Shown: positions 8,399 through 15,869 of the stretch, one piece after another
How the letters are laid out: the number at the start of each line of letters is the position of its first letter
Position numbering within the stretch: the first letter of the stretch is position 1
Source of the DNA: an uncultured Acidimicrobiales bacterium
GTDB lineage: Bacteria > Actinomycetota > Acidimicrobiia > Acidimicrobiales > SZUA-35
Reading direction: 5' to 3'
Assembly: GCA_937925335.1 (NCBI GenBank)
Contig: CALEWY010000048.1
Location: 1-45,478 of the forward strand
DNA length: 45,478 nucleotides
Program-made: the position numbers and the translations under genes
The notes under the pieces: generated by a model
What the model was told of the DNA's origin: nothing
Database searches by the model: none
The model's input: only the letters and a program-made list of their open reading frames with translations

Positions 8399-9355
8399 TC
8401 ACTCACCCAAGTCCAGTCGGGCCCGGGGGTTCATCCAGGCGATGATCAAGTCGGCGCCGAGTGTTGCCAGCATGAAGATGATGGCGACGGCGAGCACCGC
8501 TGTTTGCAACAGCGGGAAGTCCGGAGCGTTGGCTGCGTTCACGATGAGGCGGCCGAGGCCCGGATAGTTGAACACCACTTCGAGGCCGACAAGCCCGCCG
8601 AAGAGGTAGCCCATCTGTGTGCCAGTGATGGCAACGGTTGGTTGCAGCGCGTTGCGCAGCACGTGCTTACGGATCACTTCTCGGTTGGAGAGACCCTTCA
8701 TGTAGGCCGTGCGGGTGTAGTCCGCTTCGAAGGCGGTGATGGCGCCCGCTCGGGTGATTCGGGCGATGTAGCCGAAGTACACGAAGAGGATGGCGAGTGC
8801 TGGCAACAGGATGAACTTCAAACTCGTGAAGAAGCCCGAGTCTCGAGGAGCGTTCGAGAGCGCTGGGAGCCAACCCAGCTGAACACCGATGAGGAACTGC
8901 AGTAACACGCCAGAGACGAAGTCGGGGATCGATGCGCTGGCGAGGCCGAACGACACGATCGAACGATCGAGGAGGGTGTCTTTCTTCCGGGCAGCCATGA
9001 TGCCGCCGAAGATGGAGAGCGGCAGCGTGAGTAGCAGCGAGAGGCCGACGAGTTTGGCGGAGTTCCAAAGCGCTGGCTTCACGAGATCGATCACTCGAAC
9101 GCCCGGCTGTGAGAACGACTCACCGAAGTCGAGCGTGATGACATCTCTGAAGAGTCGCCCGAACTGTGTCGGAAGGGGGTCCTGGAAGCCGAGTCGCTCG
9201 TTGAGATCTTGCACCCGTTCTTCAGAGGCAAACGGGCCGGCGAGCTGTCGAGCCGGATCGTTCGGGAACACTCTCGTGAGTGCAAACAACGCGATCAGAA
9301 TGAGGACCAGCGTGATGAGCGAGAGTAGGAGGCGGCGAGTGATGTATCGCAGCAA
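8399..9355 (-). CDS. Peptide/nickel ABC transporter permease, DppB type
   Basis: The 318-residue protein begins directly with the typical DppB N-terminus (MLRYITRRLLLSLITLVLI, first transmembrane helix), followed by a periplasmic segment with NDPARQLAGPFA and ERLGFQDPLPTQFGR that is characteristic of the family. Five more helices follow, and the ATPase-coupling loop AYMKGLSNREVIRKHVLRNA is clear. It forms the heterodimeric channel with the DppC-type protein. It is the second gene of the operon, separated from the binding-protein gene by a 173-base gap that holds a strong hairpin, so it is expected to be expressed at a lower level than the binding protein. Confidence 0.92.
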   Translation of the reverse strand: MLRYITRRLLLSLITLVLILIALFALTRVFPNDPARQLAGPFASEERVQDLNERLGFQDPLPTQFGRLFRDVITLDFGESFSQPGVRVIDLVKPALWNSAKLVGLSLLLTLPLSIFGGIMAARKKDTLLDRSIVSFGLASASIPDFVSGVLLQFLIGVQLGWLPALSNAPRDSGFFTSLKFILLPALAILFVYFGYIARITRAGAITAFEADYTRTAYMKGLSNREVIRKHVLRNALQPTVAITGTQMGYLFGGLVGLEVVFNYPGLGRLIVNAANAPDFPLLQTAVLAVAIIFMLATLGADLIIAWMNPRARLDLGE

Positions 9356-9469
9356 GGTCGACCCCGAGTCTTGGTGTTAGGCGGTTTGGTAGTTCGTTTT
9401 TGACTGCGCACGTGCCAGTGCGCAGGGTGTTCGTTGGCGACGGTCCGTGAGGCCGTCAAAGCGAGAAAA

Positions 9470-9517
9470 GCCGGGTCGGCGACGAGGGGGCCGGAGCCAC
9501 CTCGCCGCCAACCCGGC
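9470..9517 (-). terminator. Hairpin terminator or attenuator after the binding-protein gene
   Basis: Arms at 9470-9487 and 9500-9517 form an 18-bp stem with two mismatches around a 12-base loop. On the reverse strand the stem is followed by TTTTCTCGCTTTG. It lies between the substrate-binding-protein gene and the permease genes. Leaky terminators or stabilising hairpins at this position are a familiar way to make binding protein in excess over transporter. Confidence 0.75.
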
Positions 9518-9528
9518 GATTCAACGGA

Positions 9529-11232
9529 TCAGGCTTCCTTGGAAGCGGAGCTCATGACGATGTGGCCAAGAGCCGTTGCCTGCACACCACTCATGGTTGA
9601 GTCGTGGCCGGCAAGGAAGTTGAAGAAGTACGGGTACAGCGCTGGCTGCTCATCATGGATGAGCGTCTGCATGGCGCCGATGGCCGTCTTCTGACCGTCA
9701 ACGTCGACCGCGGTGCGGTAGTCGGAGAGGAGACCGTCGAACTCGGAGTTGGCCCAGTTCGAGGAGTTCCACACACCACCGGTCGACAACGCCGACGCCA
9801 AGAAGATGTCCGGAATTGGACGGTGGCCGTAGTCGACCGCGCCGACGCTTGCGGAGCCGGGGCAGGGCATGTCGCCCGAGCCGTCCGGCGGGCACCATGC
9901 GTCGCCGTAGAAGGTGGAGTTGGCCTGGATGTTGACGGTGAGCTCGATGCCTGCATCAGCAGCGTTACGGGCGACGATCGCAGCGAGGTCAGGAACCTCA
10001 CCCAAGTCGCCACCTTCGAAGCTGGTGCTGATGGAATCGATACCGGCCTCGGCCATGAGAGCCTTGGCCTTTTCGATGTCGCGTGAACGCTGAGGCGTTG
10101 CATCCGGATCGAAGAAGGGGAGCGACGACAGGATTGGGTGATCGTTGCCGATTTCGGCGCGACCCGAGAAGAGGGTGTCGACCATCTCCTGGCGATCGAG
10201 GCACCAGCCGAGAGCCTGGCGAGCGAGCTTGTCGGTGAAGTCGCCCTCACGAACGTTGAACCACAGCTGACGGTGGTTCGACGACGGCGGGGTGAGCACG
10301 TTGAAGTTGGCGTCGTTGAGCAGGCCTTCACCGCCGATGACGGAGAAGTTCTGGATGACGTCAACTTCACGGCTGGTCATGGCGGTCACAGCGGTGCCGA
10401 TATCGGCGAAGCCACGAAGTTCGATGCCGTCGAGGAGTGTCTCGCCGCCCCACCAGTCGGGGTTGCGAGAGTAGGTCGCAACGAAGGTGCTGGGATCGAA
10501 GTCGTCGAGGATCCATGCACCGGTTCCGTCAGGACGCTCGTCGAGCGTCGTGCCACTGGTGTAGTCCTCGGGGGTGATGACGCTCTGAGCGTTGAAGATG
10601 GAGACGAGGACGGGGAAGTTGCCGTTCGGCTCGATGAGGGTGAACACGGCCTTGGTCGGGTCAGAGGAGTCGACGGAGCCCATGCCGATCACGCCGTCGA
10701 GGCCGGCGTTACCGAACTCAACGTGACGATCCATGGTCGCGGCAACGTCAGCGGAGGTGAAGTCGCCACCGCTCTGCCACTTGACACCCTGGCGAAGCTC
10801 GAAGGTCCACTGCGAACCGTCTTCGTTCGGCGACCACGAGGTGGCGAGCGCTGTTGCGTCAATGTTGCCGTCAGAGCCGAGACCGACGAGGTACTCGAAG
10901 CTCTGCGAGATGACGTTGTAGGTGCCGAGGTCAAGCATTGTGACCGGGTCGAGACCTGAGTTCGCATCGCCGAACTGGTTGGCCACGATGGCGGTGCCGC
11001 CCTTGGTGCCTCCACCAGAGGTGCTGCCGTCGCTGTCGCCGCTTGCCGTGCCTTCGTCGCTGCCACCGCAGGCCGCAATCACGGCGCTCATTGCGGGGAC
11101 GGAGAGTCCAATGATGGTGCCGCGCTTCACGAAGTCGCGTCGGCTGATCTTGTTCTGGGCATATGCCTCGACGAGATCGACTTCAACGGGGTTCGAGTTC
11201 TTTCGGACGAAGTCGAATTGCTTCCAGTTCAT
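9529..11232 (-). CDS. Tat-exported lipoprotein substrate-binding protein (SBP_bac_5 type)
   Basis: The 567-residue protein belongs to the DppA/OppA extracellular solute-binding family: NSGLDPVTMLDLGTYNVISQ, TALATSWSPNEDGSQWTFEL and LRQGVKWQSGGDFTSADV are the conserved N-terminal lobe signatures. ATG 11232 is chosen for its Shine-Dalgarno (GGAAGGA about six bases upstream). The N-terminus carries a twin-arginine motif (SRRDFVKRG, Arg31-Arg32), a hydrophobic helix and a lipobox (IAAC, Cys55), so it is probably exported folded by Tat and lipid-anchored. A Ser/Gly linker follows Cys55. It captures the substrate for the permeases encoded downstream. It is the first gene of the operon. Confidence 0.92.
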   Translation of the reverse strand: MNWKQFDFVRKNSNPVEVDLVEAYAQNKISRRDFVKRGTIIGLSVPAMSAVIAACGGSDEGTASGDSDGSTSGGGTKGGTAIVANQFGDANSGLDPVTMLDLGTYNVISQSFEYLVGLGSDGNIDATALATSWSPNEDGSQWTFELRQGVKWQSGGDFTSADVAATMDRHVEFGNAGLDGVIGMGSVDSSDPTKAVFTLIEPNGNFPVLVSIFNAQSVITPEDYTSGTTLDERPDGTGAWILDDFDPSTFVATYSRNPDWWGGETLLDGIELRGFADIGTAVTAMTSREVDVIQNFSVIGGEGLLNDANFNVLTPPSSNHRQLWFNVREGDFTDKLARQALGWCLDRQEMVDTLFSGRAEIGNDHPILSSLPFFDPDATPQRSRDIEKAKALMAEAGIDSISTSFEGGDLGEVPDLAAIVARNAADAGIELTVNIQANSTFYGDAWCPPDGSGDMPCPGSASVGAVDYGHRPIPDIFLASALSTGGVWNSSNWANSEFDGLLSDYRTAVDVDGQKTAIGAMQTLIHDEQPALYPYFFNFLAGHDSTMSGVQATALGHIVMSSASKEA

Positions 11233-11721
11233 GCTGGTCCTTCCTTGGGTGCCGTCGATCGATCCGGTCGCGCACGCGTTCGTCGGTGCGGGATCCCTCA
11301 ATCCCCGAATCAATCCACAGCCCTTGGTCAGCCAGCGACGATAGCAATGCGCTGGCGCTGACTGTGAAAAACGACACACTTTTGCCCACCATGTGAAACA
11401 GGAATTCCAAAGGTGGCGGGCTTCGGAGGCTGTTCCGAGTCGAATGTGACAAGTCCGCAACGAGTGGATCGAACGGCCTATCCCGGATCATTCCCGTCGA
11501 CAGACGTTCTGGCCCGAGTCGCGCCTCGCCGCGATCTGCTCGTTGCGCCACTCTGCTCATCAGGCGACTGTGCCCTCCACGCGACTGTGCCCACTCGCAT
11601 GAGGCGAGTGGGCACGGCGGCGGTCAGTGCGACTAGGTGGGCGGTGGTCGAGCCGGAGTGGGTTGGCGTTCGTGGCGTGACCAGCGCTTGGTCTGATGGA
11701 ACCGATCTTGGAAGCTGGTGA
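11233..11721. other. Gene-free region: leader of the transporter operon plus hairpins
   Basis: About 490 bases without a convincing gene. The side near 11233 must hold the promoter and leader of the reverse-strand transporter operon. A 7-bp stem (GCCAGCG 11331-11337, CGCTGGC 11350-11356, 12-base loop) contains, on the reverse strand, TGCTATCGT, which looks like an extended -10 box. GTGAAAAAC and GTGAAACAG form an approximate direct repeat nearby (about 11364 and 11395). The distal part carries the separate 12-bp hairpin at 11587-11615. Short open frames here lack start signals and family resemblance. Confidence 0.5.
11587..11615. other. Perfect 12-bp inverted repeat with ATGAG loop
   Basis: GTGCCCACTCGC (11587-11598) and GCGAGTGGGCAC (11604-11615) pair perfectly around the loop ATGAG. 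Neither strand has a T-run after the stem, so a standard intrinsic terminator is unlikely. A 12-base direct repeat (GCGACTGTGCCC at 11564-11575 and 11581-11592) overlaps its left arm. It could be a protein-binding palindrome or a mark left by recombination. Confidence 0.55.
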
Positions 11722-12024
11722 TCACGAGGCAACCGCCAGTTCTGGGGCCGGAGCGGATGTCCACTGTCGCTCGAGGCGTTCGATGGCGGATCGACATCGC
11801 TCATGCTCCGTCAGGTCATCCGACGTGTACATGTGGCAGCGGGCTCGTGTATCGAGGCGCTCGAGCGCAACATCAACTTCGATCAGCGTTGTGATTGCCT
11901 CGTCGCGTTCGTCTCCGGAAAGCTGAGGGGGGATGGACCAAAGCTTGCGCACTCGAGCGGTGAGCTCCGAGAGCGAGATTCGTGCTGGTGGTACTGATGC
12001 GGTCGGTCGGTTGAGAGTTTTCAT
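11722..12024 (-). CDS. Small hypothetical helical protein (100 aa)
   Basis: ATG 12024 is preceded by a near-perfect Shine-Dalgarno (AAGGAGGT, 12031-12038 on the complement) and a consensus-like promoter, so this short gene is real even though no family is recognised. The product is charged and mostly helical: after a basic Pro-rich start it reads ISLSELTARVRKLWSIPPQ, then a long amphipathic stretch rich in Glu, Asp and Arg with regularly spaced Leu, Ile and Val. It has one Cys-His-containing segment (RARCHMYTSDDLTEHERC). There is no signal peptide or membrane helix, so it should be cytoplasmic. Its strong promoter and RBS suggest a stress-response or regulatory role; that is inference. Confidence 0.65.
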   Translation of the reverse strand: MKTLNRPTASVPPARISLSELTARVRKLWSIPPQLSGDERDEAITTLIEVDVALERLDTRARCHMYTSDDLTEHERCRSAIERLERQWTSAPAPELAVAS

Positions 12025-12046
12025 GATCGCACCTCCTTGCGAATAC

Positions 12047-12074
12047 ATACTATTGAAAGTAGCTATCATGTCAA
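12047..12074 (-). promoter_or_regulatory. Sigma70-type promoter of the small helical-protein gene
   Basis: On the reverse strand TTGACA (complement of 12069-12074) is followed after 16 bases by TAGTAT (complement of 12047-12052). A start near 12040 would give a leader of about 15 bases containing the AAGGAGGT ribosome site. The -10/spacer region includes the partial palindrome TACT...AGTA and is notably A+T-rich compared with the rest of the window. Confidence 0.7.
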
Positions 12075-12129
12075 TGCTTTTCGGGAATATCTTTCCCAGC
12101 ATCCCTGGCATCGATTTCCCGTGTGAGTC

Positions 12130-12333
12130 CTAGTCGGCGCCAGCGAGCTCGTCGCTTCGCGTGGGGCTCGAAGCAAGGCTGTGAAGTCGCTCGTGGGCGA
12201 TCAGGAGCCAGAAGGGGCCAAAGAAGACGGCGACGGGTGCCCATTCCATTCGGGGCGAGCCCGGCTCGGGTCGGGCCCAGGCAGCGAGACCTCCGGAGAG
12301 GGCCCAGGACAAGAGGATGACGCTTTCAGCCAT
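12130..12333 (-). CDS. Small membrane protein (67 aa)
   Basis: A 67-residue product with two hydrophobic segments: MAESVILLSWALSGGLAAWA at the N-terminus and APVAVFFGPFWLLIAHERL in the middle, joined by a Pro/Gly turn, then a polar tail. This predicts a two-helix hairpin in the membrane. AAAGG lies seven bases before ATG 12333, and a promoter with an embedded palindrome lies just upstream (12362-12390). No family is recognised. It is followed on the same strand by the 100-aa gene, which has its own promoter. Being short, it could be a chance frame, but the promoter, RBS and membrane profile agree. Confidence 0.55.
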   Translation of the reverse strand: MAESVILLSWALSGGLAAWARPEPGSPRMEWAPVAVFFGPFWLLIAHERLHSLASSPTRSDELAGAD

Positions 12334-12361
12334 GGCGGAACCTTTGGTCGACGGTTCGGAA

Positions 12362-12390
12362 AACCTATTCTCAAATAGGTGCGTTGTAAA
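12362..12390 (-). promoter_or_regulatory. Promoter with overlapping palindromic operator
   Basis: On the reverse strand TTTACA (complement of 12385-12390), 17 bases, then TAGGTT (complement of 12362-12367). A perfect inverted repeat, ACCTATT (12363-12369) and AATAGGT (12374-12380) with a 4-base centre, overlaps the -10 box and spacer. That position is typical of a repressor operator. The likely target is the 67-aa membrane-protein gene starting at 12333. Confidence 0.6.
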
Positions 12391-12723
12391 GAACTAGTCG
12401 CGAGATATGCATCATTGAGGCGTCATGGGCTGGGGTGGGCCACGTTCGACACTGCGGTTCGTGGCCTGGGGGTCGGAGACTCGGTAACAACCGTTGTCGA
12501 CCAGGGGACCCCGGCGCAGGTCCTCGCCAAGTACGCCGTGGACGCAGACGCAGACGTGATCGTGCTCGTGCTCGGCGAACGCCGCCGGCGATGGATGGGC
12601 CCTGACACGCAGCGCGACATCCAGTCGCTGAGCGACCGGCCCGTCCTTCGGATCAACGATCTCATCGACGATCAAATCGTTGCCGATCTCACGTCGGATC
12701 GGCTTGAGTTGGCACGCTCGTAA
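12379..12723 (+). pseudogene. Remnant of a universal stress protein (UspA) gene, C-terminal half
   Basis: The readable frame of up to 114 residues resembles the second half of a UspA domain: a strand ending in SVTTVVDQGTPAQVLAKYAV, then ADADVIVLVLGERRRRWMGP and a terminal strand RPVLRINDL. In intact proteins these are the G-x-P-A, the D-x-I-V-x-G strand and the terminal P-V-L-V-V strand. The N-terminal ATP-binding half is missing, the Gly-rich nucleotide motif after the strand is degenerate, and no ribosome site or ATG is visible. The first bases also overlap the promoter region of the neighbouring reverse gene. I read this as a decayed fragment. A short functional single-strand variant is the alternative. 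Confidence 0.5.
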
Positions 12724-12740
12724 GCCGTACCACCTCAACG

Positions 12741-12812
12741 CGCCCTCGGCAGGATTCGAACCTGCGCACACGGCTCCGGAGGCCGATGCTCTATCCCCTG
12801 AGCTACGAGGGC
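12741..12812 (-). tRNA. tRNA-Arg (anticodon CCG)
   Basis: The reverse strand folds as a full cloverleaf of 72 bases: acceptor GCCCTCG/CGAGGGC, D arm GCTC/GAGC with an AGGGGATA loop, anticodon loop CTCCGGA giving anticodon CCG (complement of 12777-12779), T arm GCAGG/CCTGC with loop TTCGAAT, and discriminator G. The 3' CCA is not encoded. The top pair of the anticodon stem is T-T, a small irregularity. It reads CGG codons and lies next to argS, on the opposite strand. Confidence 0.95.
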
Positions 12813-12924
12813 TTGGGATCGACGACTGTAGCGGCCCGATCGAGTCTCGGCGGAGAGAATCTCGGCGCGTCGTTGGGGTTGGGAAAGCGCCCGAGAAATC
12901 GGCACCTCCCGCTCAGACGGCGCC

Positions 12925-12930
12925 TACGCT
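12925..12930 (+). promoter_or_regulatory. Candidate -10 box (TACGCT) for leaderless argS
   Basis: TACGCT ends nine bases before the argS ATG and there is no Shine-Dalgarno sequence in between. Such spacing would start the transcript at or next to the start codon. No clear -35 box is visible. Confidence 0.45.
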
Positions 12931-12939
12931 CGTCGGATC

Positions 12940-14556
12940 ATGATTCGCGACCAATTGCTCGACGCAGTACGCCAGGGGATGGTTGCCCTCGGCGTTGCCG
13001 ACCCTCCCGACTCGATCGTCGTGGAGCGGCCGGCCCGCCGCGAGCATGGCGACTGGTCAACCAACGCAGCACTGGTCTGCTCGAAGATCGTCGGGACGAA
13101 CCCGCGCGAGTTGGGGCAGGCGCTCGCCGATTATCTCGAGGCAAATCGGCCGCCCCATGTCGATGCGCTTGAGATCGCCGGCCCGGGCTTTGTGAACTTT
13201 CGGTTGGCCCCGACCTGGCTGCATGACGTGTTGGTCGAGGCGGTCACCGCAGGGCCGGATGGCTACGCAAAACCAAACCTCGGCGACAGCTCGTCGGTCA
13301 ACGTCGAATTCGTGAGTGCGAACCCGACCGGCCCGCTCCATGCTGGCCATGGTCGGTGGGCCGCCTACGGCGACTCGTTGTGCCGGATCTTCGCTCGCTG
13401 TGGCTATGCACCGCACGCCGAAACGTACGTGAACGATCGTGGTGTGCAGATCAACACCTACGCCGGTTCGTTGCTCGCTCGGAAGAACGGTGAGCCCGTT
13501 CCCGAGGGCGGTTATCAGGGCGAGTACATCATCGAATGGGCTGGCGAGATGCCAGACGACATCACCACGCCGAGCGAAGCCGCCGGGTGGGGGATGGAGT
13601 TCGCCCTCAACGATCAAAAAGAAGCACTCGCCGCCATGCACGTTGCATTCGACACGTGGTCGAGCGAACGAGCAGCGGTTGATGCCGGGCTCCTCGACAG
13701 CGCGTTGCAGCGCCTGAAGGAAGGCGGCCACGTCTACGAAGACGGTGGCGCCACCTGGCTGCGCACCACCGACTTTGGCGATGACAAAGATCGGGTGCTC
13801 ATCAAGTCCGACGGTGACTACACCTATCTCACTCCCGACATCGGCTATCACGAGAACAAGTTCGAACGAGGCGATCTCGTCATCGACATCCTCGGCGCCG
13901 ATCATCATGGGTATGTCGCCCGGATGAGCGCTGCGCTGCAGGCGCTCGGGCATCCAAAGGACGCGTACGAAGCGATCATCGGCCAGAACGTGAAGCTCAT
14001 GCGTGACGGCGCAGAGGTCAAGCTGTCAAAGCGGGCTGGTGACATCGTCCTGCTCTCCGAGCTCGTCGATGAAGTCGGGCCAGACGTCGCTCGGTTCGCC
14101 TACCTCATGCAGTCGATCGACACGAGTTTGAAGATCGACATCGACCTCCTCAAGAAGGAGTCGTCGGAGAACCCGGTCTTCTATGTGCAATACGCCAACG
14201 CCCGGATCCATGCGATCGGCCGGAAAGCGGCCGAGCTCGGGATCGAGCGTCAGCCGCTGGCCGACACCGATCTTGGCCTGCTCGTGCATGAGCGGGAGCT
14301 CGACCTCTTGCGGGTCGTGTCCGAGCTACCCGATGTGCTCGAGTCGGCCTGTGCCGATCGGGCGCCGCACAAAATCACGGCCTGGGTTCGAGAGCTTGCC
14401 GCGGCGTATCACGGCTTCCAGCACGACTGCTACGTCCTTCGAGACGACGTGCCGGCCGATCTGCAGCAGGCGAGGCTGTGGCTCGTCGAGTCCGCTCGAG
14501 TCGGTTTGACGATCGGCCTCGACCTCTTGGGTGTGCACGCACCCGAGTCGATGTGA
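12940..14556 (+). CDS. argS: Arginyl-tRNA synthetase
   Basis: This 538-residue class I synthetase charges tRNA-Arg in the cytoplasm. The N-terminal ~100 residues form the additional tRNA D-loop-binding domain. The catalytic core follows, with the HIGH-type motif HAGH (134-137, within NPTGPLHAGHGR) and a KMSKS-type loop KLSKR (about 361-365). The C-terminal helical anticodon-binding domain ends at the stop. Length is slightly below the usual ~550-580 residues, without visible loss. The upstream region has a TANNNT box but no ribosome site, so the message may be leaderless. A tRNA-Arg gene lies 127 bases upstream on the other strand. lysA follows after 16 bases, the usual actinobacterial pairing. 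Confidence 0.97.
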   Translation: MIRDQLLDAVRQGMVALGVADPPDSIVVERPARREHGDWSTNAALVCSKIVGTNPRELGQALADYLEANRPPHVDALEIAGPGFVNFRLAPTWLHDVLVEAVTAGPDGYAKPNLGDSSSVNVEFVSANPTGPLHAGHGRWAAYGDSLCRIFARCGYAPHAETYVNDRGVQINTYAGSLLARKNGEPVPEGGYQGEYIIEWAGEMPDDITTPSEAAGWGMEFALNDQKEALAAMHVAFDTWSSERAAVDAGLLDSALQRLKEGGHVYEDGGATWLRTTDFGDDKDRVLIKSDGDYTYLTPDIGYHENKFERGDLVIDILGADHHGYVARMSAALQALGHPKDAYEAIIGQNVKLMRDGAEVKLSKRAGDIVLLSELVDEVGPDVARFAYLMQSIDTSLKIDIDLLKKESSENPVFYVQYANARIHAIGRKAAELGIERQPLADTDLGLLVHERELDLLRVVSELPDVLESACADRAPHKITAWVRELAAAYHGFQHDCYVLRDDVPADLQQARLWLVESARVGLTIGLDLLGVHAPESM

Positions 14557-14572
14557 TCGCAGCGTTGATCAC

Positions 14573-15844
14573 GTGAGCCCGATCCCGTTCCATCTTCTTC
14601 CTGATTCAGCCGAGGTCGGCCCCGGCGGCCATCTCATGATCGGTGGTTGCGACACCGTCGACATCGCTGCTGAGTTCGGCACACCCGTGTTCGTCTACGA
14701 CGAAGAGCACCTGCGAGCCCGGTGCCGAGAGGCGGTTGCAGCCTTTGGCGAACACGCCACCTACGCATCCAAAGCCTTCTTGTGCAAAGCGATGGCGCGG
14801 CTCGTGCATGAAGAAGGCATGAGTATTGACGTGGCGACCGGCGGAGAGCTGTCGATCGCGCTTGCCGCCGGCGTGCCGGGCGAACGCCTGGTCATGCACG
14901 GCAACAACAAGTCCGTCGACGAGTTGGCGATGGCGATCGATGCCGGTGTCGGCCGAATCGTGGTCGACTCGTTCGACGAACTCGATCGCCTCGACGCGCT
15001 CGTGGCCGCTGGCCGCGCTGCGCCGAAGGTCCTGCTTCGCCTCACACCTGGTGTCGAAGCGCACACCCACGAGTTCATCTCGACTGGCCAAGACGATTCG
15101 AAGTTTGGGTTCACGGTGTCGACCGGGTTGGCCGAGCAGGCGGTCAAACGAGCGCTCGCCTCCGACTCGGTCGAGCTGGTTGGCGTGCACGCGCATATCG
15201 GATCACAGGTCTTTCGAGTCGACTCGTTTGGCTCCGCTCTCGAAGTCGTTGCGGCGTTCGCCGAACCATTCGATCTGCCCGAGCTGGTGATCGGTGGCGG
15301 CCTCGGCGTTGCTTATGTCGAAGGAGAAGAGTCGGCGACGATCTCGCAATGGTCGAAGATCCTGCTCGACACGGCCTCGTCTCTCGGCGTGACCGCCAAG
15401 CTCGGGATCGAACCGGGCCGATCGATCGCAGCGGCAGCCGCCGTCACGCTCTACACGGTCGGCACGATCAAAGAACTCGACGGCATCCGCACCTACATCG
15501 CAGTCGACGGGGGCATGAGCGACAACCCCCGCCCTGTCCTTTACGGATCTGGTTACGAGACGATGCTCGCTCGCTCGGCTGTTGCTGAGCGCTCACTCAA
15601 AGCCCGAGTCGTCGGGAAACACTGCGAGTCTGGCGATCTACTGGTCCGCGAAGCGAAGCTCCCCGCAGACGTCTCGGTCGGCGACATCATCATTACCCCG
15701 GTGACCGGCGCGTACGGCCACTCGATGGGCTCGAACTACAACAAGGTGCTGCGTCCCCCGGTCGTGTTTTGTTCGAACGGCGATGCTCGTCTGGTCGTTC
15801 GCCGCGAGACGTTCGACGACCTCGTGCAAACCGACTTGGGCTAG
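14573..15844 (+). CDS. lysA: Diaminopimelate decarboxylase
   Basis: The 423-residue PLP enzyme converts meso-diaminopimelate to lysine, the last step of the lysine pathway. The PLP lysine is Lys67 in YASKAF, and fold-type III signatures follow in order: HAHIGSQ, the glycine-rich GGGLGVAY phosphate loop, EPGRSI, and the substrate-site segments CESGD and GAYGHSMGSNYN. GTG 14573 is chosen because it lies just after the argS stop and gives a normal-length N-terminus; an in-frame upstream start would overlap argS. No Shine-Dalgarno is evident. It is probably cotranscribed with argS and begins an aspartate-family cluster (lysA, hom, thrC). Confidence 0.96.
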   Translation: MSPIPFHLLPDSAEVGPGGHLMIGGCDTVDIAAEFGTPVFVYDEEHLRARCREAVAAFGEHATYASKAFLCKAMARLVHEEGMSIDVATGGELSIALAAGVPGERLVMHGNNKSVDELAMAIDAGVGRIVVDSFDELDRLDALVAAGRAAPKVLLRLTPGVEAHTHEFISTGQDDSKFGFTVSTGLAEQAVKRALASDSVELVGVHAHIGSQVFRVDSFGSALEVVAAFAEPFDLPELVIGGGLGVAYVEGEESATISQWSKILLDTASSLGVTAKLGIEPGRSIAAAAAVTLYTVGTIKELDGIRTYIAVDGGMSDNPRPVLYGSGYETMLARSAVAERSLKARVVGKHCESGDLLVREAKLPADVSVGDIIITPVTGAYGHSMGSNYNKVLRPPVVFCSNGDARLVVRRETFDDLVQTDLG

Positions 15845-15857
15845 CGCTCCGCAGGCC

Positions 15858-15863
15858 TAAGCT
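15858..15863 (+). promoter_or_regulatory. Candidate promoter for leaderless hom
   Basis: TTGGGC (15836-15841), 16 bases, then TAAGCT (15858-15863), which ends six bases before GTG 15870. There is no Shine-Dalgarno. This would give hom-thrC a transcript of their own in addition to read-through from lysA. Confidence 0.45.
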
Positions 15864-15869
15864 CGTCGG

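Noticed and set aside
11413..11721. Short + strand open frame in the gap before the small genes
   Set aside because: It has no ribosome site and no coding character, and spans the 12-bp hairpin.
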